Assembly (NCBI GenBank): GCA_037157565.1
Contig: JAZHRO010000063.1
Location: 93,558,001 to 93,622,000 of the forward strand
Reading direction: 5' to 3'
Source of the DNA: Thalassia testudinum
Taxonomy: Eukaryota > Streptophyta > Magnoliopsida > Alismatales > Hydrocharitaceae
Length of the DNA stretch: 64,000 nucleotides
Shown here: in pieces, positions 36,056 to 48,123 of the stretch
How the letters are laid out: each line of letters opens with the position of its first letter
How positions within the stretch are numbered: the first letter of the stretch is position 1
Translations under genes and position numbers: made by a program
The notes under the pieces: model-generated
What the model was told of the DNA's origin: nothing
Database searches by the model: none
What the model saw: only the letters and a program-made list of their open reading frames with translations

Positions 36056-37486
36056 GGCACGATACATATTTTCTCCCTTTTCATATTTGGTACGTGTGAT
36101 CTTGTTACTAACTTGATTTATTATGTTTGATTTTCTATGCACAGGGAAAATTGAAAAGAAGACAGAGCGACTGATTGCAACTCCAGATCATCCAAGAAGA
36201 TCACCAAGTATCTTCTAATTACACACCACCTATACACACACACACATATATATACAATGCTCTTGCTTTCTAGATTACTTGTTTATTTGTTTTGTTGTGT
36301 CCTTGTCCACTTAGTTGTTCTTTGAACATTAGGATTACTATTATTTTGATTGATTGCATTAGTTAGTTAGTTAGTTAAAAAATATCGAAAAAGAATTTGA
36401 AAAAAAAAAATATCTTGAGTGGATAAGATTTCTAGAATAGCCTTAAAACCACTCTTCTAAATTCGAGCAAACTAAAAATGTAATTTTCAAAAATTTATTT
36501 CCATTAGTACAAAGCTCCAAAAATCATCAAATTTCTTCTCGACATTCCTTTCTAGGTGGAGAATCATCTTGAAAATTTTTGTTGTTTAAATCTTTGTAGA
36601 AAAATTATAAAATTCACAAAATAGATCCCTATCGAAAATCCAATCTACTGCTATTTTTTGTGACTTGTATGATTTTTAATTACTTTTCTACAAATCCAAA
36701 TTTACCAAAATAAATTGCATTGGATTCCTAGTTAAGTTACTATGCTATGAAAAAATATTGGGAATTTTTTGACGTTTTGCACTATCTGATTCACTAAAAA
36801 ATTCAATAAAGGGTCTTTTTGACTTTCAGACCCTAGTACACCAAAAATTTGGGAAAAATATAAAAAGGGCTTCAAAAATTAGAAAAAAATATTTGTTGTA
36901 TGCCTAACCTATTGGTGTTTGAGAATCTATTGTTACATTGTTTGGGCCACATCACTAGGTCAATAGTAAAATTGATTCATCTACAAGCAGCATAACTAGG
37001 GTTCCACTTTAGGGTGCACTAGACCTACTTGAAAAATGTAAAGGAAAGAGACAAGCATCTCAATTATTTACAAAATCATTACTTGTCCACCAAACTTGTT
37101 TGAAAAGATCTTATAAGTGCAACCTAAAAATTTATACTTAAATATTTGGACCTTAAAAGACACTTCATCAATAAAAAATTGGTTGTGAACCCTTAGACTA
37201 GCATGGACACACATTCTGAAATTGATTAAAATTAGGCAACCACCCCCCTCACACCCATCATTTAAATCCCGTGCATAGTAAAGCCCAAACCTAATTAATC
37301 TGATAGACTTGCCCTAGGAAGGAAGAGTCTATTCAAGTTGATTAGAGTAAGATTATTCTTGGTGTGGCCTTGTCTAGGTGGAACCACTCCTGACAAGAGA
37401 ATACGGTGTGGTAACCGCGTTAACCAATAATGAGGGTCCATCGTGCGGGTTTTCTTAGTGGATCCCTTGTTTTACTCATGGAGGTA
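36056..37486 (+). other. Leader of A2
   Basis: AT-rich non-coding DNA like the A1 leader (for example GTTAGTTAGTTAG at 36361-36377). No ORF of note. Its continuation lies at about 39100-39348, beyond an isolated LTR. Confidence 0.45.
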
Positions 37487-39090
37487 TACGCAAAAATTTA
37501 TGTTTGTCATAGTAAATACACGTAGAAACTCTTAAATTTGTATTCAAATCAAACTTGAGAATAATGAAGTCAATGTTTTCAAAACTAAGTCTGAGTCATT
37601 TGCAGGGAGATAGATGGACTAATTGACTTTCCTATGATCTAAGAAATAGATAAAATGATCTCGATGCGAAATCAATACTAACTTGAGCAACTAGAATTGA
37701 ACTAAAATTAACTAGAACTAATATATGCAGTTACTAGAACTAGCAACTAGAATAAGTATTAGAAATAAACAAATAACTTGAAAGCACGTAGAGGATCGAA
37801 AAATAACTAGAACTTTGTTGCAAACTAGAGTTGGAACAAGTAGAGGAAAGATTACAACTAGAAGAATGTTTAAAAGCAATTCTGATTGCAATTAGAACTC
37901 GAATATAAAAACTAGAATATAAGGGCTTTGAAGGCAAAGTTCAAAGCAGTGTGAAACCTACCTAATACTGTGAAGGTGCATCCAAGAAGCTCCAAGGGGA
38001 GGGCATGAAGAAGAGAGGTTAGTTCTAGTTGGTGGTGTCTTTTTTGGAATTAGGAATGATGAAGTTAAGGGGAGGGTGGCTAGGGTATTTATATAGAGGC
38101 CAAAAATGCTTATGATTATTTGATCCAAGTTGCCTTGGATCACTAAAATAAAGAGCTAGGATTAGGAGTCTAGGAATCAAGGGGTAGGAAGAAGGGATAG
38201 CTGGATAGGATAGGTTAGGTGTGTTGGAATTGATGAAGGGCTAGGATGGCTTTGAGTGGATGATGGAGGGCCATGATTCTCTTGAATTTTTTCCTCTTTC
38301 TGCTACAAATTTCAAGTTGCACATAAAAGTAAAGTTGTAGCCCTTGAAATTTAGCTTTCCAATGCAACTTGAATCAATCAATTTGAATTTGAAATAAAAA
38401 TTTATGGCTAAAATACTAAAGATGTGTCATACTGTTACAAATTTTGAGATAAAGCTTAGGATTAGGAATAAAATTTGGTTTAGAGTTTAAGTTACGGATT
38501 TAGGTAGGAAATTTAGGACCCTAGGATTTAGATCTAATGGTGGATAAATTATGGTGCATTTTGACCATCCAAAATAGTTTTAATTTGAGGATAAAAGGGA
38601 TAACCAAATAAGGTTTGTTGGGTTAGGATCTAGGACTAGGTTGGAGAAAAAATTAGGGTTGGTTCAATCAATAATGGCTAGCCAATAAGGTTAGAAATTG
38701 AGGTGTAGTGGCTGACCATTGTATAGGAAAATTAGGCTTGGTTGAGTGGAAATTAGGTGAGGGGAATTAGGCTTCTAATTAGGCTAGGTCTAAGGGCTAA
38801 TTAGGTTAGGGAATTGAGTTCACCAACTTGACTTAGCCATCTACCTAAGTGAGCTCAATCTCCAATCTTCTTCTTGCCAAGGTCCGATCAGCTTGATATC
38901 TAACACGTACACATATAAATAAGAACATCAAGGCACCAGATATAGTTAAAGGGAATATTTCACAAAAACCTAAAATTATTCACTATTTACAAAAAATGCT
39001 ACTCAATGACTAATCTAACCTCTACAAATGCAGTATGACCTAAGTTACCCTCAAACTAATAATAGTTAGGCATTAATTATGTCAATAAAT
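37487..39090 (-). mobile_element. Gypsy LTR family B, isolated copy, minus strand
   Basis: Matches 19473-21054 along its length; minus-strand TATATAAAT at 38087-38095; palindrome-like TGGCTAGCCA at about 38677. No polypurine tract or primer site adjoins it, so it is a solo LTR inside the A2 leader. The last bases at its high-coordinate end are diverged, and I found no TSD. Confidence 0.65.
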
Positions 39091-39348
39091 CTATTTCTTT
39101 AGTGAGCCAACTAATTTAAGGGACGTTAAGGGTGATTGAGCCCAAATTAGATTGGATTAGGTCAATAGGTGCACACAATAGGGCTAGAATTGTTTAGTTG
39201 AATTGTGCACTAATTTCTCTCATCTTCTCTCCTCTCATCTCCAAGACCTTTAAATTGTATGCGAGCTACAAGATCTCAAAATCCTAGACTCGAAGGACCC
39301 GTGGATTGCCCTCCAACTAGACTAAGGAAGTGAAAACTTGATTTCAAA

Positions 39349-39600
39349 ATGAATCCAAACAACCAAGTTCCATTGGGGGACAGAATCCTGATCAACCTAT
39401 GGACCCTACCACTCAAATTTCTTTCCTACAGGAACAATTTATCCAATTCCAAGCAAACCATAGGAAGCAAATGACAGAACTAATTCAATCAATTGAGAAT
39501 CCATGTTAGGGAGAATAACCTAGACCTTTGAAGGATTTCTATAATCCTTCCCATGTTTCCCCTGAACCTTATGTATGGGTTATTGATACCCTTGCTTTGA
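39349..39600 (+). pseudogene. Athila-type gag N-terminal fragment (A2)
   Basis: MNPNNQVPLGD at 39349, then after a shift PMDPTTQISFLQEQFIQFQ, KQMTELIQSIENP and PLKDFYNPSHVSPEPYVW. The last block aligns with QLWDFYDPAAPILAPQVW in the large Athila gag and QL-DFYDLA in A1. Cut at 39600 by a copia LTR. Confidence 0.65.
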
Positions 39601-40620
39601 TGTGATAAAATTATATTTTATTGCAGACTAATCATTTCAGGACATTTAAAGTCAGAACTAAGAAATGTCTGTACCACAAGAGAAGTCCATCTCAAAGATA
39701 ATAACTGAGGCATTTTTTAACCTTGTTAAATTACAAACCCAGGCTAAACCTTAAATTCTTAACACTGTTGATCGACCAACTTTTAACATTGATCAATCAA
39801 ACTCTTCTTGATCGATTAAACCTTTTTGTTTAATCGATCAAAGGCCTCTAATGATCAAATCCTGAATTTGCATTACAAGTTGCTGAAATTCCTAATTTAA
39901 TCGATAAACATGGAATCGATCAAAATTTTATTTTAATCGACCAAAGTTTATTTTAATCAACCAAAGTTCATTTTAATCGACCAACTCTTATTTTTTATCG
40001 ACCAAAGTCGTATTTCTAGACTTTCTAAATTAGCTCAAAAAACACCTATAAATAGGACCCTCGACCCCCTACTTTAAAACACACCTCAAGAGCTTTCAAA
40101 AAGTAATTCTCTCATATTCTCTCTAGTTCTATCGCACTTCTATTCCTGCAACTATTGCGATCTAAAGCATGCACCTCTGCAATCTTTAAAAGCTCAGTTT
40201 GTCTTATTTATCTGAGGTTCCATAAGATTTACTATTGTATTTTATTCCCATTACCTTGATTTAGAACCCAAGTTATTTTAGGAGTCTCATTTATTTTTCT
40301 TCTCTTCATCAGGTATATAAGAGAAAGTGTTGTAAGAGGCTGTGCTACCCTCATTCAAGTGGTGCATTAGTGAAATTGACTAGAGTCATCTAGTTAGGGA
40401 AATCCTAAGCTGAGAGGCTTAGGTAGTAGTTTTTACCCGGAAGGGTTTCCACTCTAAAATCCAGGTGTCATCTCTCTATTTCTATGATTGATTCTTATTT
40501 GGTATTGATCTATGGTGAATTTTATTTTAAATTTTTGCATTATCATCAATAGTACACTTTTCACCCCCCCCCCCTCTCTAGTGTATACATTAGTTCTTAC
40601 AAACTCCATAAGCACTCACA
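39601..40620 (+). mobile_element. Copia 5' LTR, family 1 (1,020 bp)
   Basis: TGTGATAAAATT...CACTCACA, followed by an initiator-Met primer site. U3 holds many TTGATCGA(T/C)CAA-type motifs (39765-40010) ending next to TATAAATA (40047-40054). Aligns with 1-1008. Confidence 0.85.
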
Positions 40621-40622
40621 TG

Positions 40623-40634
40623 TAGTATCAGAGC
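40623..40634 (+). other. Primer binding site (initiator Met) of copia family 1
   Basis: TAGTATCAGAGC, one transition away from TGGTATCAGAGC, two bases after the LTR. Confidence 0.8.
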
Positions 40635-40654
40635 CTAGTTATTTATAAAAAGGT

Positions 40655-41848
40655 TGTCAAAGCCCTCTGAGGTATATGCTGAGGGGCAATCCGCCTTTAG
40701 ACCACCTCTCTTTGATGGCACCAACTATGGATATTGGAAGACAGAATGCAAATATTTCTTGAGTCCATGGATTATGAAGTCTGGGATGTGATAGCCTCCA
40801 AGTATACATGACTAGAAAAGAAAGAAGGCATTGCTATCACCTTAGATCAAAAGTAGATGGCTACTCACAATGCAAAAAGTCATGAATGCCAATTTCTACG
40901 CCTTATCCAAGAAAGAATTCAACCACGAATCAACTTGCAAAATATCACACAAGATCTGGAATACTCTTGAAGTTACCCATGAGGAGACTTCAAAAGTGAA
41001 AGAGACTTGGGTCAATCTTCTCACATAGAAGTATAAGCTCTTCTGCATGAAGAAGGGCGAAACTATCAAGGAGATGTACACGGGATTCACCGAAATCATA
41101 AACTCCTTGAGAAATCTAGATCAAGAGATTGCTAATGAAGCACTAATGTGAAAGATTTTACGATCTCTCACTAATGACTAGGAAACAAAGACTATAGCAA
41201 TCCAGGAATCCAAGACTATGCTTCAGTTAGAGCTACTCTATGCTTCAGTTAGATGATCTCATCGGTAGCTTAATGGCTTATGAAGTTCAGCTAGAGCATA
41301 TGAAAGAGCATAAAGAAGAAGAGAAGAAAAAAAAGGATATGCCCTTAAAGGCCAGCACAGATTCAAAAGAATCTAATGAAGAAGATGATGATATTGCCCT
41401 ACTCTCCAGCTAATTCAGAAAATTTTTGAAAAACAAGAAGAGTTGAAGAAAAAGGAAGAACCATAGGGCAGTTAGGTTATTTGCTACAATTGCAAGAAGA
41501 AGGGGCACAAGAGAAAGGAATGCCCTCAACTAAAGAAAGAAGCTAAAAAGAAGGTCAAAAAAGAACCTAGGCGAGAAGGAAAGAAGGTGCTTCAAGTCAC
41601 CTAGGATGATAGTGACTCAAGCTCAATTGAAGAAGAAGAAGACACGTCAAGTGAAGAAGCACTCTACAAACTCTTGGCAATCAAGGATGAGGTATCTTCT
41701 TTTTCATTTGATAAACTTTTAGAAGCTTTCTATGAGTTGCATGATTTAGCTAAGGCGTTAAAAGTAGCCAATAAAAAGCTAAGGACCTAGATGAAGAAAT
41801 AGAATTGAAACAAAGATTTGCATCACAAAATCAGCAACTTTCATAGGA
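40655..41848 (+). pseudogene. Copia gag pseudogene (family 1)
   Basis: Capsid-nucleocapsid of a Ty1/copia element related to the gag at 44372-45802. Recognisable blocks across several frames: a trace of GTNYGYWKT-like start, LEVTHEETSKVK, KKGETIKEMYTGFTEIINSL, DDLIGSLMAYEVQLEHMKE (about 41250-41310) and the nucleocapsid knuckle CYNCKKKGHKRKEC (about 41485-41526, CX2CX4HX4C intact). Many stops and shifts. A Glu/Lys-rich tail follows. No protease, integrase or RT follows; the copy ends at about 41848 where a gypsy LTR begins. Whether the family was gag-only or this copy is truncated cannot be told. Confidence 0.8.
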
Positions 41849-42171
41849 GATTGATAACAATCTAATCTATTACCCTAATTGGCTTAATCTAGGGCTAACT
41901 CCTTAGTAAAATCATGCATTAAATTTATAAATACTGCATTTAGAGCATGCATGCATATTTAGGCTTTGTATTTATTTTATGAATAATTATCTAATTTTAC
42001 TCTTTTGTGAATAATGTAGGTAAAGGACTTAGAATAATCTGGAGCATTGAAGAATAAAAGCTAGATGGAAAAGCTACAGTAGAGCTAGGAGCTGGTTGAA
42101 GAGTAAAGCTGAAATAAAGAAGGAATGAAGACACAAGAACAGAGAAGGAAAGAGAGGGACTAGGATAACCA
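41849..42171 (+). mobile_element. LTR family A fragment, plus strand
   Basis: Inverse copy of 9060-9380. It is cut at 42171 by the large Athila element, whose TSD on this side would be AACCA (42167-42171). The rest of this LTR would lie beyond the right end of the window. Confidence 0.65.
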
Positions 42172-42612
42172 TGTTGTACATCGTAAATTGCAGATTTAGT
42201 GAGAAAACCATCGTAGTATAGCCGCGAAATCTGATTAAAAAAAATTATATAACAAGACGGTGAATCCTGGTTGATCTCAGGGAGGCATTTAAGAAGTGAG
42301 ATTGATTTTGATTTTATACTTGCTTAAAACTGGACCCTAGTTTCAAAAGTGAGTTAGAAATGCGCCAGTCTCATTGTTTACGTGGACAATGTGTGTGTGA
42401 GTCAAATATATTACAAATGTGAAAGTGTGTGTTAGCGTTCGCATGACTTTAATAATACGATGGCGACTAGAGAAAAATGAATTGATCGCTAATTCATTAA
42501 TATCCTCAATGACTAACATTTTGTTGCATCAAGATAAACAAGTAATCAAATGATGATCGCAATATAGATAGATGAATCAAGCAAGCGGTCATTTCATTTC
42601 TTCAAAAATACC
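42172..42612 (-). repeat. 3' LTR of the Athila element, part 1
   Basis: Terminal part of the LTR (minus strand ...CGATGTACAACA). Aligns with 62104-62550. Interrupted after 42612 by the gag-only copia element and resumed at 48129. Confidence 0.85.
42608..42612. other. TSD of the gag-only element, left
   Basis: ATACC; the right copy is 48124-48128. The paralogous unfilled site at 62546-62550 reads ATATC. Confidence 0.9.
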
Positions 42613-44317
42613 TGTTGGTGCTAAAGCACCATGATCATTTATTTTGATGATAACAAAACACGTGTCATTTAACATTTGCTTTTGACTCCTAACTTTCAGG
42701 TCAAATTGCAAATGGAGACATGTTTAGACGAAGTTCAAACTCGCATCCATGGTGGATTGGAGGAGTTTGACGAAGAATGGAGGAGCCTTCGCGAGAAGCG
42801 CAAGCTTGAAGAAGGAGATGAAGAATATGATAGATTTCCTTTATTGTTTCATTATACTTTGTATTTTGTTTCTTTGCTCTTTCTTTCTATCTTAGAATAC
42901 TTGTTAAAGAGCCTCAAAGTACCCTCAAAGTAGTCTTAGGAACACTTGCACAACCCTAGGATACTTAGGTTTTTCTTAGAGAACTTAGAAAACCAAGTTA
43001 GGCTTCAGACAGCCTTTTCAGACATCTAAACTGAATATCAGACGTCTTATAATGACTTTTAAGACATCTGACTGTTGACTCAGACGTCTAATAACTTAGG
43101 CTGGACTTAGTAGGTTCTGTTTGTTGAAATCAGATGTCTAGACCTTAATCTAGACGTCGTAGAAGACGTCTGATGAAGTTGCCAAACGTCCAATTAGTGG
43201 AACATTGGCTAACAAAGTGATCGTTGAGGTTATGACCATTAGGCTTCTATTAGACGTCCGTAGAGGACCCCAGACATCTGATATGTGACTATTTTGCCTT
43301 GACTGACCCAAAATCACTTTGTGAGATATTCTAGCCGTTAAACCTATCTTGGGAATCCTCTTACAATTTATTAGGTTTCCAGATGTCCAGACCTAGTACT
43401 AGACATCCTGTACGTCGTGTGATGGTTATACATTAAAACCCTGTTTAGGTCTGATGAAAGTCAATAAGGGAACCCATCTAGAATCAGACATCTGACTTAG
43501 TTCCCAAATATCTTAAACAAGTTTGCTAGACATTAGATACCTGGACCAGACGTCTGATGACCCTATCAAATTCATAAATGATTCTGATTACGGTCTGTTT
43601 TGCCTTTGGCTCAACCTCAACGACTATGGAAGCCTTCTAAGGCCTTCCAAAGCCTTCCTAAGCCCTCTATAAATAGAGGAGGACCCTTGCCTTATAAAGA
43701 CACCCCTAGAGAAACTACTTTCCACTATATTGTGTCAAACTGATCTTGAGAGGAAGCTTTAACTCTCCAAGCATTCGTTCCACACCTGAGAGCTTCGTCC
43801 TGCTGTGCACCTGCTCTCCTGCCAACGTTACGAGAACGTTGTTGTGCCAAAGCGTGGTTCACGCACCTGCATCATCACGCCGATGCACTCCCACTTAAGG
43901 GAAGTTTCTTCACCTATAATAGCTAGGTTCATTTATATACTTTGTTGGCTTTATAGGTCTGTTGTATTTTTTCTTTGTTATTGGTTGGGTATTCGCATTG
44001 CGAATTCCCATCTCATTCGTGAGACAAAATCCTTCTTGTTAAGAGAAGGATTTTGAGGTACACTACCCTCGTTCAAAGTAGTGTGGTTGTAAAAGGTTAA
44101 GTCACCCTCATTGAAGCGACTTGTTAGTGGATTTGATCGACTAGGTCAATCAGAAAATCCTAACTCGAAAGGGTTAGGTGGTGGTTTTCACCCAGTTTGG
44201 GTTTCCACCTAAAAATCACTTGTGTATTGTGTGATTGCTTTCTTTTGTGAGATTGTTATATTTTATTCTGCATTTTTTACGTCACGCATATCTCACCCGC
44301 TCATGTAGAGAATTACA
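42613..44317 (+). repeat. 5' LTR of the gag-only element (1,705 bp)
   Basis: TGTTGGTGC...AATTACA. U3 carries an array of CAGACGTCTGA-type motifs (about 43010-43560) upstream of TATAAATA (43668-43675). The R-U5 side contains a GC-richer stretch (43800-43900) and the ATCCTAACTCGAAAGGGTTAGG block shared by all copia LTRs here. Confidence 0.9.
43668..43675 (+). promoter_or_regulatory. TATA box, gag-only element 5' LTR
   Basis: CTCTATAAATAGAGG, itself palindromic, conserved in the 3' LTR at 47473-47480. Confidence 0.7.
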
Positions 44318-44319
44318 AT

Positions 44320-44331
44320 TGGTATCAGAGC
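44320..44331 (+). other. Primer binding site (initiator Met)
   Basis: TGGTATCAGAGC, perfect match to the copia standard, two bases after the LTR. Confidence 0.95.
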
Positions 44332-44371
44332 AGGTTCTTGCTTTTTGGCATAACAACCAGGCAAGAAGATC

Positions 44372-45802
44372 ATGGAGGGAAGCAGCTCTACGATGAGGAT
44401 TCTGGAGGGGCAGTCTACCACTAGACTGCCATTCTTTGACAGGAACAACTACCCATACTGGAATCTACGGATGAAGACTTGGCTACAAGCCAACGACGTC
44501 ACCATCTAGGCCAGATGCGAGATGCCGTTCGACATCCCATAGAGACCCGCTACAGGATACTCGCAGCAGCAGATTCGAAAGCTATATCTGAGTGCAAAGA
44601 CCATGAACGCCCTCTACTGTGCGCTTAGCCCGGAGGAGTTCAACAGAATCTCGCAGTGCGCCACCGCATACGAGATCTGGCATACACTCGAGGTAACTCA
44701 CGAGGGTACCTCCAAGGTAAAGGCTTCTAAGATTAATATTTTATCGCAAGATTTTGAATCTTTTTCTATGAGGCCTAACGAATCTTTAAGTGAGATGAAC
44801 ACTAGGTTCACTTTCATTGTGAATGGGTTAAAAGCATTAGGGAAGACCTTTGTCAAAAGAGAGCTTCAAGGAAAAAGTCTCCGCTCCCTCGGATCGGAAT
44901 GGGAGCAAAAGGTTACTGTCATCAAGGAGGCGAACGAGGTGGAGGAGCTCAACATAGATGATCTTCTAGGCAATCTAATGGTCTACGAGACAAAGCTGAA
45001 GTAGAAGAAGAAGGATACACTAGAGCTAAAGCCAAAGAAGACCCTCACCTTCAGAATGGCATCGGATAGCGAGGTAAGTTCCGATGATGAAGACTTTAAG
45101 TTTTTACTTAAAAAGTTTTCCAAGTTTTGTAGGGAATCAAAGAAAGAAAAGGAGAAGAAGGAAAAGGAAAGCTCGAGACTGTGCTACCACTGCAACAAAA
45201 AGGGGCATCTACGACCCGAGTGCCATCTTCTCAAGAAGGAGAAGGAGAAGGAGAAGAAATACAAGAAGAAGGTGCTCCAAGCAACTTGGAACAACTTGAG
45301 CTCAGAGGAAGAAGAGGAAAATCCCGAGGAAGAAATCGCTTGCATGGGTCTCATGGCCATGGCAGGCGAGAGCGAAAGCGACTCCGACATTAAGGTAAAT
45401 TCTGAACTTCAAGATGCTTTTGATGAGTTATTTGAAATTAATAAATCACTTAAGGTAGAAAATAAAAATATTAAAAAGAATATTAGTTTTCTTAAAAATG
45501 AAAATGAAATGTTAGAACTAAAACTCAATGATCTAGAAGCTAGTCCTAAGGATAATAATTTGTTATTAGAAAATAAAGACTTAATCAATGAAAATAGTAA
45601 ATTGATTAAGGAAAACACAAGTTTAAAAATTGAAATTTCTAGCTTAAAAACCAAGATGCATGCTATTGAAGATGAACTTGCATGTCTTAGGGAGAAATCA
45701 AATAATTTGATCAATAAGGTAGAAAATTTGTCTAGCCTTAAGGTTGAGAAAGGGTCTCCTTCAAGGAGACCAACTGACAAATCCGGATCCAAGCACATTT
45801 AG
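44372..45802 (+). pseudogene. Copia gag of the gag-only element, three amber stops
   Basis: Single frame of 476 codons from ATG 44372 to the stop at 45802, interrupted only by TAG at codons 46, 57 and 211. Start: PFFDRNNYPYWNLRMKTWL, the usual copia gag N-terminus. Residues about 78-210: the UBN2-like capsid region (MNALYCALSPEEFNRI, EIWHTLEVTHEGTSKVK, RFTFIVNGLKALGK). About residues 270-285: nucleocapsid knuckle CYHCNKKGHLRPEC (CX2CX4HX4C, complete). Residues 330-460: long heptad-like Leu/Asn/Lys/Glu region that looks like a coiled coil. Related to SIRE/Tork-type copia gag. Lys/Glu-rich linkers flank the knuckle. It would assemble the particle; without the stops it would be intact, and all three could be single C to T or G to A changes. 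Confidence 0.85.
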
Positions 45803-46420
45803 ATACCGGAAAGTCAACTAGAATCTTATTTTATAGGCTTTCAAGGAGGATACAACACAAAAGATTGGACCTACAAGCTCAAGGATAGTCAACTTGAGTT
45901 GGGAGGACCAAGGAGTAGACCAAAGAGGAGGACGAGAATGCCAACGAGATGACGAACAACCGACCAAGCCATTTTGTGTCGACCGCCAGATTGGAGACCA
46001 GTGCCAAGGAACGGACTTCCTAGTTATGGATGGGAACCCCATCCAGTTTGGCATCCACCGCCATTTGAGTCATTCTATTGGCCATGGCAGGTGAGGTAAA
46101 ACCTCTTAACCCTATCTTTTATCTATAGCATGTAGATAGGGGGAGATTATTAAAATTAATGAGCTTTTTTGTCAATCATTAAGGGGGAGAACTTGCTAAG
46201 TTAGCTATATTTTCTTTAGAAAGGGGGAGAAAAATATATAGCTATCTTGTTGTTATAAAAAAGGGGAGAACATTATTCTTGTTAAAAGGAATTTAACCCA
46301 AAACTAGAAGAGCATGTTTTAAGGGAGAGTTTAGGAGAATTAAAATTGGTAAAACCTTTTTGATAATGTCAAAAAGGGGGAGATTTTTATAGATTATTAT
46401 TTATACTTTTGTCATCATCA
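45803..46420 (+). other. Untranslated stretch with GGGGGAG repeats
   Basis: After gag the DNA contains several GGGGGAGA-type purine runs (about 46139, 46185, 46221, 46264, 46376) before the true polypurine tract. No ORF of note. Such extra purine runs lie at the place where an autonomous element would carry pol. Confidence 0.6.
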
Positions 46421-46432
46421 GAAAGGGGAGAT
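46421..46432 (+). other. Polypurine tract of the gag-only element
   Basis: GAAAGGGGAGAT directly before TGTTGG. Confidence 0.9.
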
Positions 46433-48123
46433 TGTTGGTACTAAAGCACCACGATCATTTATTTTGATGATAACAAAACACGTGTCATTTAACATTTGCT
46501 TTTGAGTCCTAGCTTTCAAGCCAAATTGCAAATGGAGATGTGTTTAGACGATGTTCGAGCTCGCATCTATGGCAGATTGGAGAAGCTTGATGGAGAATGG
46601 AGGAGCCTTCGCAAGGAGCGGAAGCTTCAAGAAGGAAGGAGATGAAGAATAGGATAGATTTCCTTTCTTGTTTCATTGTACTTTGTATTTTGTTTCTTTG
46701 CTCTTTATTTCTGTCTTAGAATACTTGTTAAAAAGCCTCAAACTACCATGAAAGTAGTCCTAGGAACACTTGCACAACCCTAAGATACTTAGGTTTTTCT
46801 TAGAGAACTTGGAAAACCAAGTTAGACTTCAAACAGCCTTTTTAGACGTCTAATAATGACTTTTAAGACATCTAACTGTTGACTCAAATGTCTAATAACT
46901 TAGGCTGGACTTAGTAGGCTCTGTCTATTGAAATCAGAGGTCCAGACCTTAGTCCAATTGTCTTAGAAGACGTCTGATGAAGTTACTAGACGTCCAATTA
47001 GTGGAACATTGGTTAACAAAGTTATCATTGAGGTTATGAATGTTAGGCTTCTATCAAACGTCCGTAGAGGACCTTAGACATCTGATATGTAATCGTTTTG
47101 CCTTGACTGACCCAAACTCACTTTGTGAGATATTCTAGCCATTAACCTATCTTGGGAATCCATTCCTACACTTTATTAGGTTTCCAGACGTCCAGATCTA
47201 GTGTTAGACGTCCTGTACGTCGTCTGATGGTTATACACTAGAACCCTGTTTAGATCTGATGAAAGTCAGTAAAGGAACCCGTCAAGAATCAGACGTCTGA
47301 CTTAGTTCCCAGACGTCTTAAACAAGTTTGCCAGATGTCTAATGCCAGGACCAGACGTCTAATGACCCTATTAGAATCATAAATGATTCTGATTACAACC
47401 TATTTTGCCTTGGGTTCAATCCCAACGGCTACGAAAGACTTCTAAGGCATTCAAAAGTCTTCCTAAGCCCTCTATAAATAGAGGAAGACCCTTGCCTTGT
47501 AAAGACACCCCTAGAGAAACTACTTTCCACTATATTGTGTCAAACTAATCTTGAGAGGAAGCTCTAGCTCTCTAAGCATTTGTTCCACACCTAAGAGCTT
47601 CGTCCTGCTATGCACCTGCTCTCCCACCAATGTTACGAGAGCGTTGTTGTGCCAAAGCGTGATTCATGCACCCACGTCGTCACGCCGATGCACTCCCACT
47701 TAAGGGAAGTTTCTTCACCTATAGTAGCTAGGTTCATTTATATACTTTGTTGGCTCTATAGGTCTGTTGTATTTTTTGTTTGTTATTAGTTAGGTATTCG
47801 CGTTGCGAATTCCCATATCCTTCGCGAGACAAAATCCTTCTTGTGAAGAGAAGGGATTTTGAGGTACACTACCCTTGTTCAAAGTAGTGTGGTTGTAAGT
47901 GATTAGGTCACCCTTGTTGAAGTGACTTATTTAGTTGATTTGATAGACAAGGTCGATCAAAAAATCCTAACTCGAGGGGGTTAGGTAGCGATTTTCACCC
48001 GGTTTGAGTTCCACCTAAAAATCACTTGTGTATTGTGTGATTGCTTGCTTTTGTGAGATTGTTATATTTTATTCCGCATTTTTTACGTCACGCATATCTC
48101 ACCCCCTTACATAGGTTATTACA
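46433..48123 (+). repeat. 3' LTR of the gag-only element (1,691 bp)
   Basis: Aligns end to end with 42613-44317, with scattered transitions and a deletion of about 15-20 bases near 46845, where the 5' LTR has CAGACATCTAAACTG. Ends GGTTATTACA, then TSD ATACC. Confidence 0.95.

Larger units (their letters stand above)
42613..48123 (+). mobile_element. Gag-only copia element (TR-GAG type), structurally complete
   Basis: 5,511 bp: 5' LTR 42613-44317, primer site 44320-44331, one gag reading frame 44372-45802, short untranslated stretch, polypurine tract 46421-46432, 3' LTR 46433-48123, perfect 5-bp TSD ATACC. No protease, integrase, RT or RNase H motif lies between gag and the 3' LTR, and the 0.6 kb there is too short for them, so this is a gag-retaining non-autonomous element rather than a random deletion of one domain. 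Mobilisation would require pol from a related copia element. Confidence 0.9.
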
